Of a stretch of 64,000 nt of DNA, positions 1-8,414 are shown piece by piece (position 1 is the first letter of the stretch; each line of letters opens with the position of its first letter). The stretch lies in the NCBI RefSeq assembly GCF_014269035.2, contig NZ_JABWRP020000021.1:1-64000 (forward strand). Reading direction: 5' to 3'. The position numbers were made by a program, and so were the translations under genes. The DNA is from Pseudomonas vlassakiae (GTDB lineage: Bacteria; Pseudomonadota; Gammaproteobacteria; Pseudomonadales; Pseudomonadaceae). The notes beneath the pieces were generated by a model, which ran no database searches, was not told the DNA's origin, and saw only the letters and a program-made list of their open reading frames with translations.

Positions 1-77
1 CGCGGCGCTCGATCGAAAATTCTACAAAGGACTCAAGGCGTACACCCGGCAAACAACGCAATCTGTCCGAGAAGCAA

Positions 78-866
78 CTACAGATCCCCCCGCTCCTGCT
101 GCCCAGGTTGATCACGAGTGTTCATGAAGTCTGAGCCAACATCGTCAAGCGACTCAAGCATCGCAATCAATGCTTCTCTAGTCTCAAACTCACGATCTAC
201 GTCAGGCAATACCGGGCGCTTCAAAACCAGTACCGGAACCCCAAGCTCCCGCGCCACCTCCAGTTTCGGTTCGGTTGCCACGCTGCCACTGTTCTTGCTG
301 ACCAGCACATCGATACCCCGCTCTGCAAAAAGCCTACGTTCATCGTCTATGCGAAATGGCCCGCGTGCCCCGATGATCTCGCAACGTGAATTGCCAACGT
401 ATGATTCCAGGGCCCGCAAGGTCCAGAACTGCTCCGGCGGAATCTCCGCAAGATGTTGCAGCGGCTCGCGGCCCAACGTGAACAGGGGGCGTTTGAACGG
501 CTTGAGCGCTTCGATCAGCCCTGCCCAGTCTTCCACCTCGCGCCAGTCGTCCCCCGGCTGTGCCTGCCACGCCGGGCGGCGCAAGGCCCAGCAGGGAATA
601 CCGGCCGCCCGTGCGGCGCTGGCAGCGTTGCGGCTGATCTGCGCCGCATAGGGGTGAGTGGCGTCGATCAGCAGGGTGATGCCGGCTTCACGCAGGTAAG
701 CGGCCAGGCCATCAGCGCCGCCATAGCCACCGACCCGTACCTGGCACGCGAGGTCCTGCGGTACGCGGCCGATGCCGGCCAGGCTGTAGACGTGCTCGGG
801 GCCGAGCTGACGGGCGATGGCCAACGCTTCGGTGACGCCACCGAGCAGCAGCATTCGGCGGTTCAT
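78..866 (-). CDS. cobK: Precorrin-6A (cobalt-precorrin-6A) reductase
   Basis: Reduces the corrin macrocycle of precorrin-6A with NADPH in cobalamin synthesis; cytosolic. The 262-residue product opens with MNRRMLLLGG followed by a Rossmann-like nucleotide-binding segment, and carries the family's DATHPYA and SKNSG stretches. I chose the ATG at 866 because it overlaps the stop of cbiD as ATGA; the open frame upstream of it is only cbiD read in another frame. The C-terminal tail after ALIAMLES (about 20 residues ending QQERGDL) is longer than I expect for the family and lies in DNA of lower GC than the rest of the window. It is the last gene of the minus-strand cob block. Confidence 0.9.
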   Translation of the reverse strand: MNRRMLLLGGVTEALAIARQLGPEHVYSLAGIGRVPQDLACQVRVGGYGGADGLAAYLREAGITLLIDATHPYAAQISRNAASAARAAGIPCWALRRPAWQAQPGDDWREVEDWAGLIEALKPFKRPLFTLGREPLQHLAEIPPEQFWTLRALESYVGNSRCEIIGARGPFRIDDERRLFAERGIDVLVSKNSGSVATEPKLEVARELGVPVLVLKRPVLPDVDREFETREALIAMLESLDDVGSDFMNTRDQPGQQERGDL

Positions 867-1957
867 TGCACGCCTGCCCTGCCAACGATGCCGCCCTGGC
901 GGTCGATGGCAAACACTTCGACGTGCACCTGAGCCGGCACCACGCTGCGGGCGAAAGCCAGGGCATGGGCGCACACCGCATCGCCCAGGGCGATACCGGC
1001 GGCATGTGCCAGCGCCAGCGCCTGCTGGCTGGTGTTGGCGGTGATGATGGTCGCCTGCAGCTGCGCATCGGCACCGATGTCTGCGGCCCAGCCTGCCAGC
1101 TGCGGCAGGTCGATGCTCGAGTGGCGGCTGTGCAGGTCCATGTGGCCTGCAGCCAGCTTGCTGATCTTGCCGAAACCACCGCACAGGGTCAGGCGTGGCA
1201 CCGGCACCTTGCGTACGTGCTTGAGTACGGCGCCGACGAAGTCGCCCATCTCGATCAGGGCGATTTCGGGCAGGTTGTAGACACGGCGCATGGTGTCTTC
1301 ACTGGCGTTGCCGGTGCAGGCGGCGATATGGGTGTAGCCATTGGTGTGGGCCACGTCGATACCCTGGTGGATCGAGGCGATATAAGCCGAGCAGGAAAAG
1401 GGCCGGACGATGCCGCTGGTGCCGAGGATCGACAGCCCACCGAGGATGCCCAGGCGCGGGTTCATGGTCTTCAGCGCCAGCGCTTCCCCGCCTTGCACAT
1501 TGACCGTGACCTCGAAGCCGCCCGGGTAGCCGCAATCGTCGGCCAGCTGCTGCAAGTGCTCGCTGATCATCCGCCGTGGTACTGGATTGATCGCCGGTTC
1601 ACCGACTGCCAGTACCAGGCCGGGGCGGGTGACGGTACCAACGCCCTGGCCTGCGACGAAGCGTATGCCGGGTTGCGCCTGCAAGCGGATCTGGCTGAAG
1701 AGCAGGGCGCCGTGGGTGACGTCCGGGTCGTCGCCGGCATCCTTGAGTGTGCCCGCCTCGGCACGCTCGCCGACCAGGCGGCAGAATTCCAGGCGCATCT
1801 GCACCACCTTACCTTTGGGCAGGGTGATGCTCACGGCGTCGTCGCACTGGCCGGTCAGCAGCAGCTTGGCGGCGGCCAGGCTGGTGGCGGTGGCGCAGCT
1901 GCCGGTGGTCAGGCCACTGCGCAGGGGCGCGGGCTGCTCGAGGGTCTCTTCACGCAT
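863..1957 (-). CDS. cbiD: Cobalt-precorrin-5B C1-methyltransferase
   Basis: Methylates C-1 of the corrin ring using S-adenosylmethionine during ring contraction. The 364-residue product shows the characteristic N-terminal LTTGSCATAT motif near residue 16 and the glycine-rich FGKISKLAAG region. It overlaps cobL by 8 bases upstream and cobK by 4 bases downstream, so the three are clearly co-transcribed and probably translationally coupled. CbiD is named from the anaerobic pathway, although the neighbouring cobG is an aerobic-pathway gene; this mix is usual in pseudomonads. Confidence in the family is high from motif and context. Confidence 0.92.
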   Translation of the reverse strand: MREETLEQPAPLRSGLTTGSCATATSLAAAKLLLTGQCDDAVSITLPKGKVVQMRLEFCRLVGERAEAGTLKDAGDDPDVTHGALLFSQIRLQAQPGIRFVAGQGVGTVTRPGLVLAVGEPAINPVPRRMISEHLQQLADDCGYPGGFEVTVNVQGGEALALKTMNPRLGILGGLSILGTSGIVRPFSCSAYIASIHQGIDVAHTNGYTHIAACTGNASEDTMRRVYNLPEIALIEMGDFVGAVLKHVRKVPVPRLTLCGGFGKISKLAAGHMDLHSRHSSIDLPQLAGWAADIGADAQLQATIITANTSQQALALAHAAGIALGDAVCAHALAFARSVVPAQVHVEVFAIDRQGGIVGRAGVQ

Positions 1958-3161
1958 CGAGGGGCTTCACCACGTCGAGCACAGTGATCGGCAGCGCCTG
2001 GCGCCAGGTGTCGAAGGCACCCAGCGGCTGAGCCTGGGCGACATGGATCCGGGTCAGTTCGCCACCGTGCTGTTCACGGAAGTGCGCCAGGGCCAGCTCG
2101 CTTTGCAGGGTCACTGCATTGGCCACCAGCCGTCCACCGGGGCGCAAGCGTTCCCAGCACAGCGGCAACACGCCTTCGCGGGTCACGCCGCCACCAATGA
2201 AAACCGCGTCCGGGCGTTCCAGTTCGGCCAGCGCGTCGGGTGCCTTGCCGCGAACCAGCTGAAGGCCTGGCACGCCGAGGACATCGCGGTTGTGTTCGAT
2301 GAAGCCCTGGCGACTTTCGTCGGCTTCGATGGCGAGGGTGCGACAGGCCGGGTGAGCACGCATCCATTCGATGCCGATCGAGCCACAGCCGGCACCGACA
2401 TCCCACAGCAACTCACCGGGCTGCGGCGCCAGGCGTGCCAGGGTGATCGCACGCACATCGCGCTTGGTCAGCTGGCCGTCATGGCGGAAGGCGCTGTCTG
2501 GCAGCCCGGGCACACGTGACAGCGGCAGGGCATTCGGGCTGATCAGGCACTCGATGGCGACCAGGTTGAGGGCAGCGATTTCGCTGTGGGGCCAGTCATC
2601 GGCGGTGCCGCAGAGATGACGCTCGGCCGCGCCACCAAGGTGTTCCAGCACGTGCAGGCGGCTGGGCCCGAAACCGCGTTCGCGCAACAGTGCGGCGATG
2701 GCCGCAGGGCTGTCGCCGTCATTGCTCAGCACCAGCAGGCGCTGGCCGCTGGATAGCTGGGCATTGAGCGTTGCCAACGGGCGTGCGACCACGGACACCA
2801 CCTGCACGTCCTGCAGCGGCCAGCCCAGGCGGGCAGCAGCCAGGGCACAGCAAGAGGGCATCGACAGCACCTGCATTTCCGCAGCCGGCACCTGCCGCGC
2901 CAGGCTGGCGCCGACGCCAAAGAACATCGGGTCGCCGCTGGCCAGTACGCAGACCGGTTCGCCGCGCAGGGCCAGTACCGGGGCGAGCGAAAACGGGCTC
3001 GGCCAGTCTTGCCGCTCGGCGCCGATGCAGCGCGGCAGCAGGGCCAGCTGGCGCGGGCTGCCGATGATCCGCGAGGCACCCAGCAGGGCGCGCCGGGCCT
3101 GTTTGCCCAGGCCGCTGAAGCCGTCTTCGCCGATGCCTACTACTGTCAGCCAGGGGGTCAT
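1950..3161 (-). CDS. cobL: Precorrin-6B C5,15-methyltransferase (decarboxylating), CbiE-CbiT fusion
   Basis: Bifunctional SAM-dependent enzyme that methylates C-5 and C-15 and decarboxylates the acetate side chain at C-12. The 403-residue length fits a CbiE-like tetrapyrrole methylase (about residues 1-200, starting TVVGIGEDG) fused to a CbiT-like class I methyltransferase, whose SAM loop DVGAGCGSIG is at residues 254-263. It is the first gene of the minus-strand cob block. The 223-base gap to divergent cobG holds a REP pair; I looked for a cobalamin riboswitch there and saw no convincing B12 box. Confidence 0.93.
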   Translation of the reverse strand: MTPWLTVVGIGEDGFSGLGKQARRALLGASRIIGSPRQLALLPRCIGAERQDWPSPFSLAPVLALRGEPVCVLASGDPMFFGVGASLARQVPAAEMQVLSMPSCCALAAARLGWPLQDVQVVSVVARPLATLNAQLSSGQRLLVLSNDGDSPAAIAALLRERGFGPSRLHVLEHLGGAAERHLCGTADDWPHSEIAALNLVAIECLISPNALPLSRVPGLPDSAFRHDGQLTKRDVRAITLARLAPQPGELLWDVGAGCGSIGIEWMRAHPACRTLAIEADESRQGFIEHNRDVLGVPGLQLVRGKAPDALAELERPDAVFIGGGVTREGVLPLCWERLRPGGRLVANAVTLQSELALAHFREQHGGELTRIHVAQAQPLGAFDTWRQALPITVLDVVKPLDA

Positions 3162-3181
3162 GTGTTTCGTTCCGCCATTGT

Positions 3182-3276
3182 TGGGGCCGCTTCGCGCCCC
3201 ATCGCGGGTGAACCCGCTCCTACAGGGATTGGGGATCCTGTGGGAGCGGGTTTACCTGCGAAGAGGGCGATGCGGT
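3182..3276. repeat. Inverted REP pair between cobL and cobG
   Basis: Two head-to-head palindromic units. The left one contains GGGGCCGCTTCGCGCCCC and then GCGGGTGAACCCGC with CTCCTACAGG. The right one is its approximate inverse, CCTGTGGGAGCGGGTTTACC, running into a GCGAAGAGGG arm. The GCGGGT/ACCCGC core is the type of extragenic palindrome typical of P. putida. It occupies most of the divergent cobL/cobG intergenic region. Confidence 0.75.
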
Positions 3277-3384
3277 CCTGAGTTTCTGCTCGATCGCAGT
3301 CAATGCTCGACCACCGGCTTTTCATGCCGCCGGACAAAGCAGGCATAATACCGCGCCTTCTACACTCAAGCGCACTTTCAGCGA

Positions 3385-4716
3385 TTGCCGGACGCCCCTT
3401 TGACGCCAGCCAACACGCCCGTAGCCTCTCCCCGTCCCTCGGCCTGCCCGGGGTTGTGGCGCATCGTCAGCGCCCGTGACGGTGGCATTTGCCGGATCAA
3501 GCTGCCCGGCGGGCTGCTGCTGGCCGACCAGGCAGACGCGGTGGCAGCGGCAGCCGAGCGTTTCGCTGCTGGCGTGATCGAGGCCACCAACCGCGGCAAC
3601 CTGCAGATCCGCGGCATCGGCAGCGATCATGCCGGGCTGGTCGAAAGCCTGCTGGCCGCCGGCCTCGGTCCGCGTGACGCCGCCAGCGATGACGTGCGCA
3701 ACCTGATGCTCAGCCCACTGGCCGGCCATGACCCGTCGATGCTGCTGGATGTCCGCCCCCTGGCCGGGCAGATCCTTGAGCTGTTGCAAGGCACGCCGCG
3801 CTTCCATCAGCTGTCGGCCAAGTTCGCCGTGCAGCTGGACGGTGGTGAAGGCGTGGCGATGCTCGAACACCCGCACGACCTGTGGCTTTCGGCACTGCGC
3901 CTGGAGCAGCGCGAGTGGCTGGCGTTCGGCCTGGCCAGCTGCCCGGCCGATGGCCAGGTACTGGGCGCGGTGCCGCTGGAGCAGGGGCTGGCGTTGGTGC
4001 GGGCGGTGCTCGATCGCTTTCTCGAGCTGGCCAGCCCGGAGCAGTCGCGCATGCGCCACCTGCTGCAGAGCTGCCCGGTCGAGGCCTTCATCGACGGCAT
4101 TGGCTTGCACGTCCGCCGCGATCCGGCGGTGCTCAGATGGCAACGCCACGCATGCGCACAGCCTTGGCTGGGTGCTGTGACCCAGCTGGAGGGCATGGCG
4201 TTGGGCGTCGCGCCGCCGCTGGGCCGCCTGTCGCCTGCCATGTTGCGGGGGGCTGCCCGAGCAGCCCGGCAATGGGGAGATGGCAGCCTGCGCCTGAGCC
4301 CCTGGCAAAGCCTGATGCTGACCAACATCAGCGCTGCCGGTCTCGAACAGGCCCGTACCGAGCTATCGGCGCTGGGCTTGCTCTGCCAGGTCGATGAACC
4401 CTTGGTGCGGGTGGTTGCCTGCACGGGCAGCAGTGGCTGCGCCAAGGCTCAGGCCGAGACCAAGGCGGATGCGGTCGAGCTGGCGGCGCTGTTGGGCAGT
4501 GGCGCGCCCGGCAGCGTGCATCTGTCCGGCTGCCCTCGTTCCTGCGCCGTGGCCCATGTTGCCCCGGCTACGCTGCTGGCCCGTTCACCGGGCCGCTATG
4601 ACCTGTATCTGCGTGACGCGCACCTGCCGGGCCTGGGTGCCCTGCGCGCCACCGACCTTACCTTGAATGAAGCAGGCGCCATGCTCGCCCTGCCGACGGA
4701 GCACCTTGATGATTGA
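3385..4716 (+). CDS. cobG: Precorrin-3B synthase
   Basis: Oxygen-dependent enzyme of the aerobic cobalamin route that forms the gamma-lactone of precorrin-3B. The protein belongs to the nitrite/sulfite reductase superfamily, with duplicated ferredoxin-like half domains. The iron-sulfur ligands are visible as CTGSSGC followed by GCPRSC in the C-terminal third. The frame opens with TTG at 3385; a second TTG at 3400 is possible, and neither has a strong ribosome binding site, so the exact start is uncertain. The 3' end overlaps cobH by 8 bases. Its presence is the best evidence that this organism uses the oxygen-dependent pathway. Confidence 0.88.
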   Translation: MPDAPLTPANTPVASPRPSACPGLWRIVSARDGGICRIKLPGGLLLADQADAVAAAAERFAAGVIEATNRGNLQIRGIGSDHAGLVESLLAAGLGPRDAASDDVRNLMLSPLAGHDPSMLLDVRPLAGQILELLQGTPRFHQLSAKFAVQLDGGEGVAMLEHPHDLWLSALRLEQREWLAFGLASCPADGQVLGAVPLEQGLALVRAVLDRFLELASPEQSRMRHLLQSCPVEAFIDGIGLHVRRDPAVLRWQRHACAQPWLGAVTQLEGMALGVAPPLGRLSPAMLRGAARAARQWGDGSLRLSPWQSLMLTNISAAGLEQARTELSALGLLCQVDEPLVRVVACTGSSGCAKAQAETKADAVELAALLGSGAPGSVHLSGCPRSCAVAHVAPATLLARSPGRYDLYLRDAHLPGLGALRATDLTLNEAGAMLALPTEHLDD

Positions 4717-5335
4717 CTACATCCGCGATGGTCAGGAGATCTATCGCAATTCCTTCCGGATCATCCGCGAGGAAGCCCGGCTCGAGCGGATTCCCGCAGA
4801 CCTGGAAAAACTCGCCGTGCGCGTGATCCATGCCTGCGGCATGGTCGAGGCCATCGATGGCCTGCAGTTCTCCGAAGGTGCCGGCCGCGCAGGCCGTGAA
4901 GCCCTGGCCAATGGTGCGCCGATCCTCTGCGACGCGCACATGGTCGCCGAAGGCATCACCCGCGCACGCCTGCCCGCCAACAACCCGGTGATCTGCACCT
5001 TGCGCGACCCCAGCGTGCCAGGCCTGGCCAAGGAGGTCGGCAACACCCGCTCCGCCGTGGCCCTGGAGCTGTGGCGGCCGCACCTGGAGGGTAGCGTGGT
5101 GGTGATCGGCAATGCCCCGACTGCGCTGTTCTACCTGCTGGAGATGATCGATGCCGGGGCGCCCAAACCCGCGCTGATCCTCGGCTTCCCGGTCGGCTTC
5201 GTCGGTGCCGCCGAGTCCAAGGCGATGCTCGCCGCCGACAGCCGCGGCGTGCCATTCGTGGTCATGCAAGGCCGCCTGGGCGGCAGCGCAATGGCCGCTG
5301 CCGCAGTCAACGCCCTGGCCACGGAGGTGGAGTGA
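4709..5335 (+). CDS. cobH: Precorrin-8X methylmutase
   Basis: Moves the methyl group from C-11 to C-12 to give hydrogenobyrinic acid. The 208-residue product begins MIDYIRDGQEIYRNSF, and the family's RVIHACGM segment with its catalytic histidine is present. I chose ATG 4709, which overlaps the end of cobG; the longer frame from 4667 adds cobG-derived residues without homology. The stop at 5333-5335 overlaps the ATG of cobI as TGATG. Confidence 0.94.
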   Translation: MIDYIRDGQEIYRNSFRIIREEARLERIPADLEKLAVRVIHACGMVEAIDGLQFSEGAGRAGREALANGAPILCDAHMVAEGITRARLPANNPVICTLRDPSVPGLAKEVGNTRSAVALELWRPHLEGSVVVIGNAPTALFYLLEMIDAGAPKPALILGFPVGFVGAAESKAMLAADSRGVPFVVMQGRLGGSAMAAAAVNALATEVE

Positions 5336-6066
5336 TGGCGCCGCGCGGAAGACTGCTGGGCCTGGGCGTTGGCCCCGGCGACCCTGAACTGATCACCGTC
5401 AAGGCCCTGCGCCTGCTGCGCGAGGCGCCGGTGGTGGCGTACTTCGTGGCCAAGGGCAAGCGCGGCAACGCCTTCGGCATCATCGAGGCCCACCTGCAAG
5501 CCGAGCAGACCCTGCTGCCGCTGGTGTACCCGGTCACGACCGAGGCACTGCCGGCGCCGCTGTCCTACGAACAGGTGATCAGCGATTTCTACGATGAAGC
5601 GGCCGTGCAGGTGGCCGAGCACCTGGATGCCGGCCGTGACGTGGCGGTGATCTGTGAAGGTGACCCGTTCTTCTACGGCTCCTACATGTACCTGCACGAC
5701 CGGCTTGCCCAACAGCATGAGGCCGAAGTGGTCCCGGGCGTCTGCTCGATGCTCGGTGGCGCCTCGGTGCTGGGCGCGCCGCTGGTGTACCGCAACCAGA
5801 GCCTGTCGGTACTGTCGGGCGTGCTGCCCGCCGAAGAGCTCACGCGACGCCTGGCAGACGCCGATGCGGCGGTGATCATGAAGCTGGGCCGCAACTTCCC
5901 GAAGGTGCGCCAGGTACTCGGCGAACTCGGCCTGGACGGGCGCGCGCTGTACGTCGAGCGGGCGACCATGGCCAACCAGAAGATCGTGCCGCTGGATGAA
6001 GTGGACCCGCAGTCCTCGCCGTACTTCTCGCTGATCATCGTACCGGGGGAAAAATGGCAGGGCTGA
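5335..6066 (+). CDS. cobI: Precorrin-2 C20-methyltransferase
   Basis: SAM-dependent tetrapyrrole methylase that turns precorrin-2 into precorrin-3A. The N-terminal LGLGVGPGDPELITVKA is the family's glycine-rich motif, and CEGDPFFYGSYMYLHDRL is the second conserved region. A GTG at 5332 lies directly before the ATG at 5335. The ribosome binding site GGAGG at 5323-5327 is 7 bases from the ATG, so I prefer 5335 (243 residues). The gene overlaps cobJ by 13 bases. Confidence 0.93.
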   Translation: MAPRGRLLGLGVGPGDPELITVKALRLLREAPVVAYFVAKGKRGNAFGIIEAHLQAEQTLLPLVYPVTTEALPAPLSYEQVISDFYDEAAVQVAEHLDAGRDVAVICEGDPFFYGSYMYLHDRLAQQHEAEVVPGVCSMLGGASVLGAPLVYRNQSLSVLSGVLPAEELTRRLADADAAVIMKLGRNFPKVRQVLGELGLDGRALYVERATMANQKIVPLDEVDPQSSPYFSLIIVPGEKWQG

Positions 6067-7760
6067 ACAGGCAACAGGCAGCGGCCATCGTCATCCTTGG
6101 CGCGGGTAGCCTGGTCACGGCGCAGCGCATCCAGCAGCGTTATCCACAGGCGACCGTCTACGGCCTGCGCGGTCGGGTCGAGGGCGCCGATCAGTACTAC
6201 GACGGCTTTGGCGAGACCCTGCGCATGCTCTACCAGCAGGCCACCCCGATCATCGCGCTGTGTGCTGCCGGCATCGTCATCCGCAGCCTGGCCAGCCTGC
6301 TCGATGAGAAAGGTGCAGAGCCGCCAGTGCTGGCCGTGGCCGAGGACGGTAGCGCGGTGGTGCCGTTGTTGGGTGGCCTGAGCGGGGTCAACGTCATGGC
6401 TCGCGAACTCGGCGAGGCTCTGGGCGTGGCGGCGGCGATCACCACCAGTGGTGAACTGCGCTTCGGCACCTGCCTGCTCAACCCGCCCGAGGGCTATGCC
6501 CTGGCGGACCTCGAACAGGGCAAGCGCTTTGTCTCCGACCTGCTGGCCGGCGAAAGCGTGCGTGTCGAGGGTGATGCCCCCTGGCTTGCGCAGGCGCAAC
6601 TGCCGGCCAGCGACACCGCCCGGCGCACCATCCATGTCGGCTGTGACGCGCGCGTGGCCAGCCGTGACGAGCTGCTGATCCACCCTCGCTCGGTGGTGGT
6701 GGCGCTCGCCGCAGGCGGGCCCGGCCTGGCCGATCAGGTGCGTGGCGCCTTGCGTGAGGCCGGCATTGCCGAGCCCTCGCTGGCGTGTCTGCTGGTCGCC
6801 GAGCAGGCGATGGCCGAGCCGTTGTTGCACGAGGCTGCCGCAGCACTGGGCGTCGTACTGCGCTTCGCGGCCATGAACGATACCTTGGCCAGCATGGCCG
6901 CCGAGGCTTTGCCCGAGGCGCGCCTGATCGAGCAGTCGGGCCTGGTCATCGCTGCGGCGCCATTGCCGGTCGACACGGCACGGTTGGGGCGCAGGCGTGG
7001 TCGCCTGGCCGTGATCGGCCTGGGCCCAGGTGCGGCCGAGCTGATGGTGCCGGCAGTGAAAGCCGAGCTTGCACGTGCCGAGGACATCCTCGGCTACGAG
7101 ACCTACGTGCGCATGGCGGGTCCGTTCCGCGATGATCAGGTGCAGCACTGCACCGACAACCGGGAAGAGATGCAGCGTGCCCGGCATGCCTTCGAACTGG
7201 CGGCCCAGGGGCGCTCGGTGGTGGTGGTATCGTCGGGCGACCCGGGTGTGTTCGCCATGGCCGCAGCGGTGCTCGAAGCGCTGCATGAGTCCTGCGACCC
7301 TGCCTGGCACCGTGTCGAGCTCGAGATCCTGCCAGGGGTATCGGCGTCGCTGGCAACCGCCGCGCAAGCCGGCGCGCCGTTGGGGCATGACTTCTGCGTG
7401 ATGTCGCTGTCTGACAACCTCAAACCCTGGTCGATCATCGAAAAGCGCCTGGATCTGGCGGCCCAGGCGGATCTGGTGCTGGCCTTCTACAACCCGATTT
7501 CCAGGTCCAGGCCGCATCAGCTTGGCACGGCACTGGAGATCGTGCGCCGGCACCGGGATGGGCAGACGCCGGTGGTGTTGGGGCGCGATATCGGCCGGCC
7601 AGGGCAGACGCTGAAGGTGGTGAGCCTGGCCGAGCTGACGCCGGAGATGGTCGACATGCGTACCATGGTGCTGGTCGGTTCCTCCACGACCTGCACCTTC
7701 GACCGTGCCAGTGGCGGGCAATGGGTCTACACCCCGCGTTGGTATCCCGCCGCGCCCTGA
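6054..7760 (+). CDS. cobJ: Precorrin-3B C17-methyltransferase with fused CbiG-like N-terminal half
   Basis: The C-terminal part (from about residue 320, RLAVIGLGPGAAELM, then SSGDPGVFAMAAAVLEAL and AFYNP) is the C17-methyltransferase that drives ring contraction. The first 300 residues are not methylase: they read as the CbiG fold, with the N-terminal region AAGIVIRSLASLL and LSGVNVMAREL, then a CobE/CbiG C-terminal-like segment. At 568 residues it is about twice the length of stand-alone CobJ (near 250). CbiG opens the lactone in the anaerobic route and CobE is of unclear function in the aerobic one, so the role of the N-terminal half beside an aerobic cobG is open. Last gene of the plus-strand cob block. 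Confidence 0.92.
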   Translation: MAGLNRQQAAAIVILGAGSLVTAQRIQQRYPQATVYGLRGRVEGADQYYDGFGETLRMLYQQATPIIALCAAGIVIRSLASLLDEKGAEPPVLAVAEDGSAVVPLLGGLSGVNVMARELGEALGVAAAITTSGELRFGTCLLNPPEGYALADLEQGKRFVSDLLAGESVRVEGDAPWLAQAQLPASDTARRTIHVGCDARVASRDELLIHPRSVVVALAAGGPGLADQVRGALREAGIAEPSLACLLVAEQAMAEPLLHEAAAALGVVLRFAAMNDTLASMAAEALPEARLIEQSGLVIAAAPLPVDTARLGRRRGRLAVIGLGPGAAELMVPAVKAELARAEDILGYETYVRMAGPFRDDQVQHCTDNREEMQRARHAFELAAQGRSVVVVSSGDPGVFAMAAAVLEALHESCDPAWHRVELEILPGVSASLATAAQAGAPLGHDFCVMSLSDNLKPWSIIEKRLDLAAQADLVLAFYNPISRSRPHQLGTALEIVRRHRDGQTPVVLGRDIGRPGQTLKVVSLAELTPEMVDMRTMVLVGSSTTCTFDRASGGQWVYTPRWYPAAP

Positions 7761-7769
7761 ACCTGAGGG

Positions 7770-8366
7770 CTAACCGACCAGGTAGCCCTTGATCCCGGTA
7801 AAGATGATCTGCGCCGCCAGGGCGCAGACGAACAGCCCCATCAGGCGGCTGACGATCTGCAGGCCCTGGTCACCGAGCAGTTTTTCGATGCTGTGCGAGA
7901 GGTACAACACCAGGCCGACGGTGAAGCTGGCCAGAGCGATGCTGACAATGGCCAGCAGCTTGTCGTCCCAGTGCGGTTGGCCCACACCCATCACCAGCAG
8001 GGCCCCGATGGTGCCGGGGCCCACGGTGAGCGGGATGGTGAGTGGCACGATGGTCACGTCCTGCTGCACGTTGTCGGCCTGCACCGCCGGTTTGCCCTGG
8101 GCCATGCCCAACGCCGAGATGAACAGTACGCTGCCCGCACCGATGCGGAAGGCGTCGGCGGTGATACCGAAAATACCGAAGATCACCCTGCCGAACAGGT
8201 ACAGCAGCACGCTGGCCACCAGCGCGGCAAAGGCGACCTTCCAGGCCAGCTGCTTGCGCTCTTTGCTGGAGTGACCACGGGTCAGGCTGATGAAGCACGA
8301 CAGCACGAAGAACGGGCTATAGAGCACCAGCATCTTCAGGTAGACACTGAACAAGTCATGCAGCAT
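7770..8366 (-). CDS. MarC-family integral membrane protein
   Basis: A 198-residue, very hydrophobic protein with about six predicted membrane segments and the family's PLTIPLTVGPGTI stretch. MarC (UPF0056/NAAT) proteins sit in the inner membrane; the early link to multiple antibiotic resistance was not upheld and the substrate is unknown. It lies 48 bases downstream of the retS-type gene on the same strand and is convergent with cobJ, the two stops being 9 bases apart. Confidence 0.88.
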   Translation of the reverse strand: MLHDLFSVYLKMLVLYSPFFVLSCFISLTRGHSSKERKQLAWKVAFAALVASVLLYLFGRVIFGIFGITADAFRIGAGSVLFISALGMAQGKPAVQADNVQQDVTIVPLTIPLTVGPGTIGALLVMGVGQPHWDDKLLAIVSIALASFTVGLVLYLSHSIEKLLGDQGLQIVSRLMGLFVCALAAQIIFTGIKGYLVG

Positions 8367-8414
8367 GGGATGATCCTTGGCGATAAGGGTGGCGTGCAGG
8401 AGCGACCCGTCTGG

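Noticed and set aside
2..127. Possible C-terminal end of a plus-strand gene entering from the left
   Set aside because: Only about 41 codons, overlapping cobK by some 50 bases, with atypical codons and no recognisable motif; noted only as part of the left-edge composition finding.
866..1987. Long plus-strand open frames (373 residues and others) opposite cbiD and cobL
   Set aside because: Low-complexity His/Gln/Asp/Arg-rich translations typical of antisense frames in GC-rich genes; the minus-strand genes explain the DNA.
3162..3384. Possible cobalamin riboswitch in the cobL/cobG divergent region
   Set aside because: No B12-box-like sequence or supporting fold was seen; the visible palindromes are REP elements.
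5682..7721. 679-residue minus-strand frame opposite cobJ
   Set aside because: Antisense to a well-supported gene; composition biased to Arg, Gln, His and Gly with no recognisable domain.
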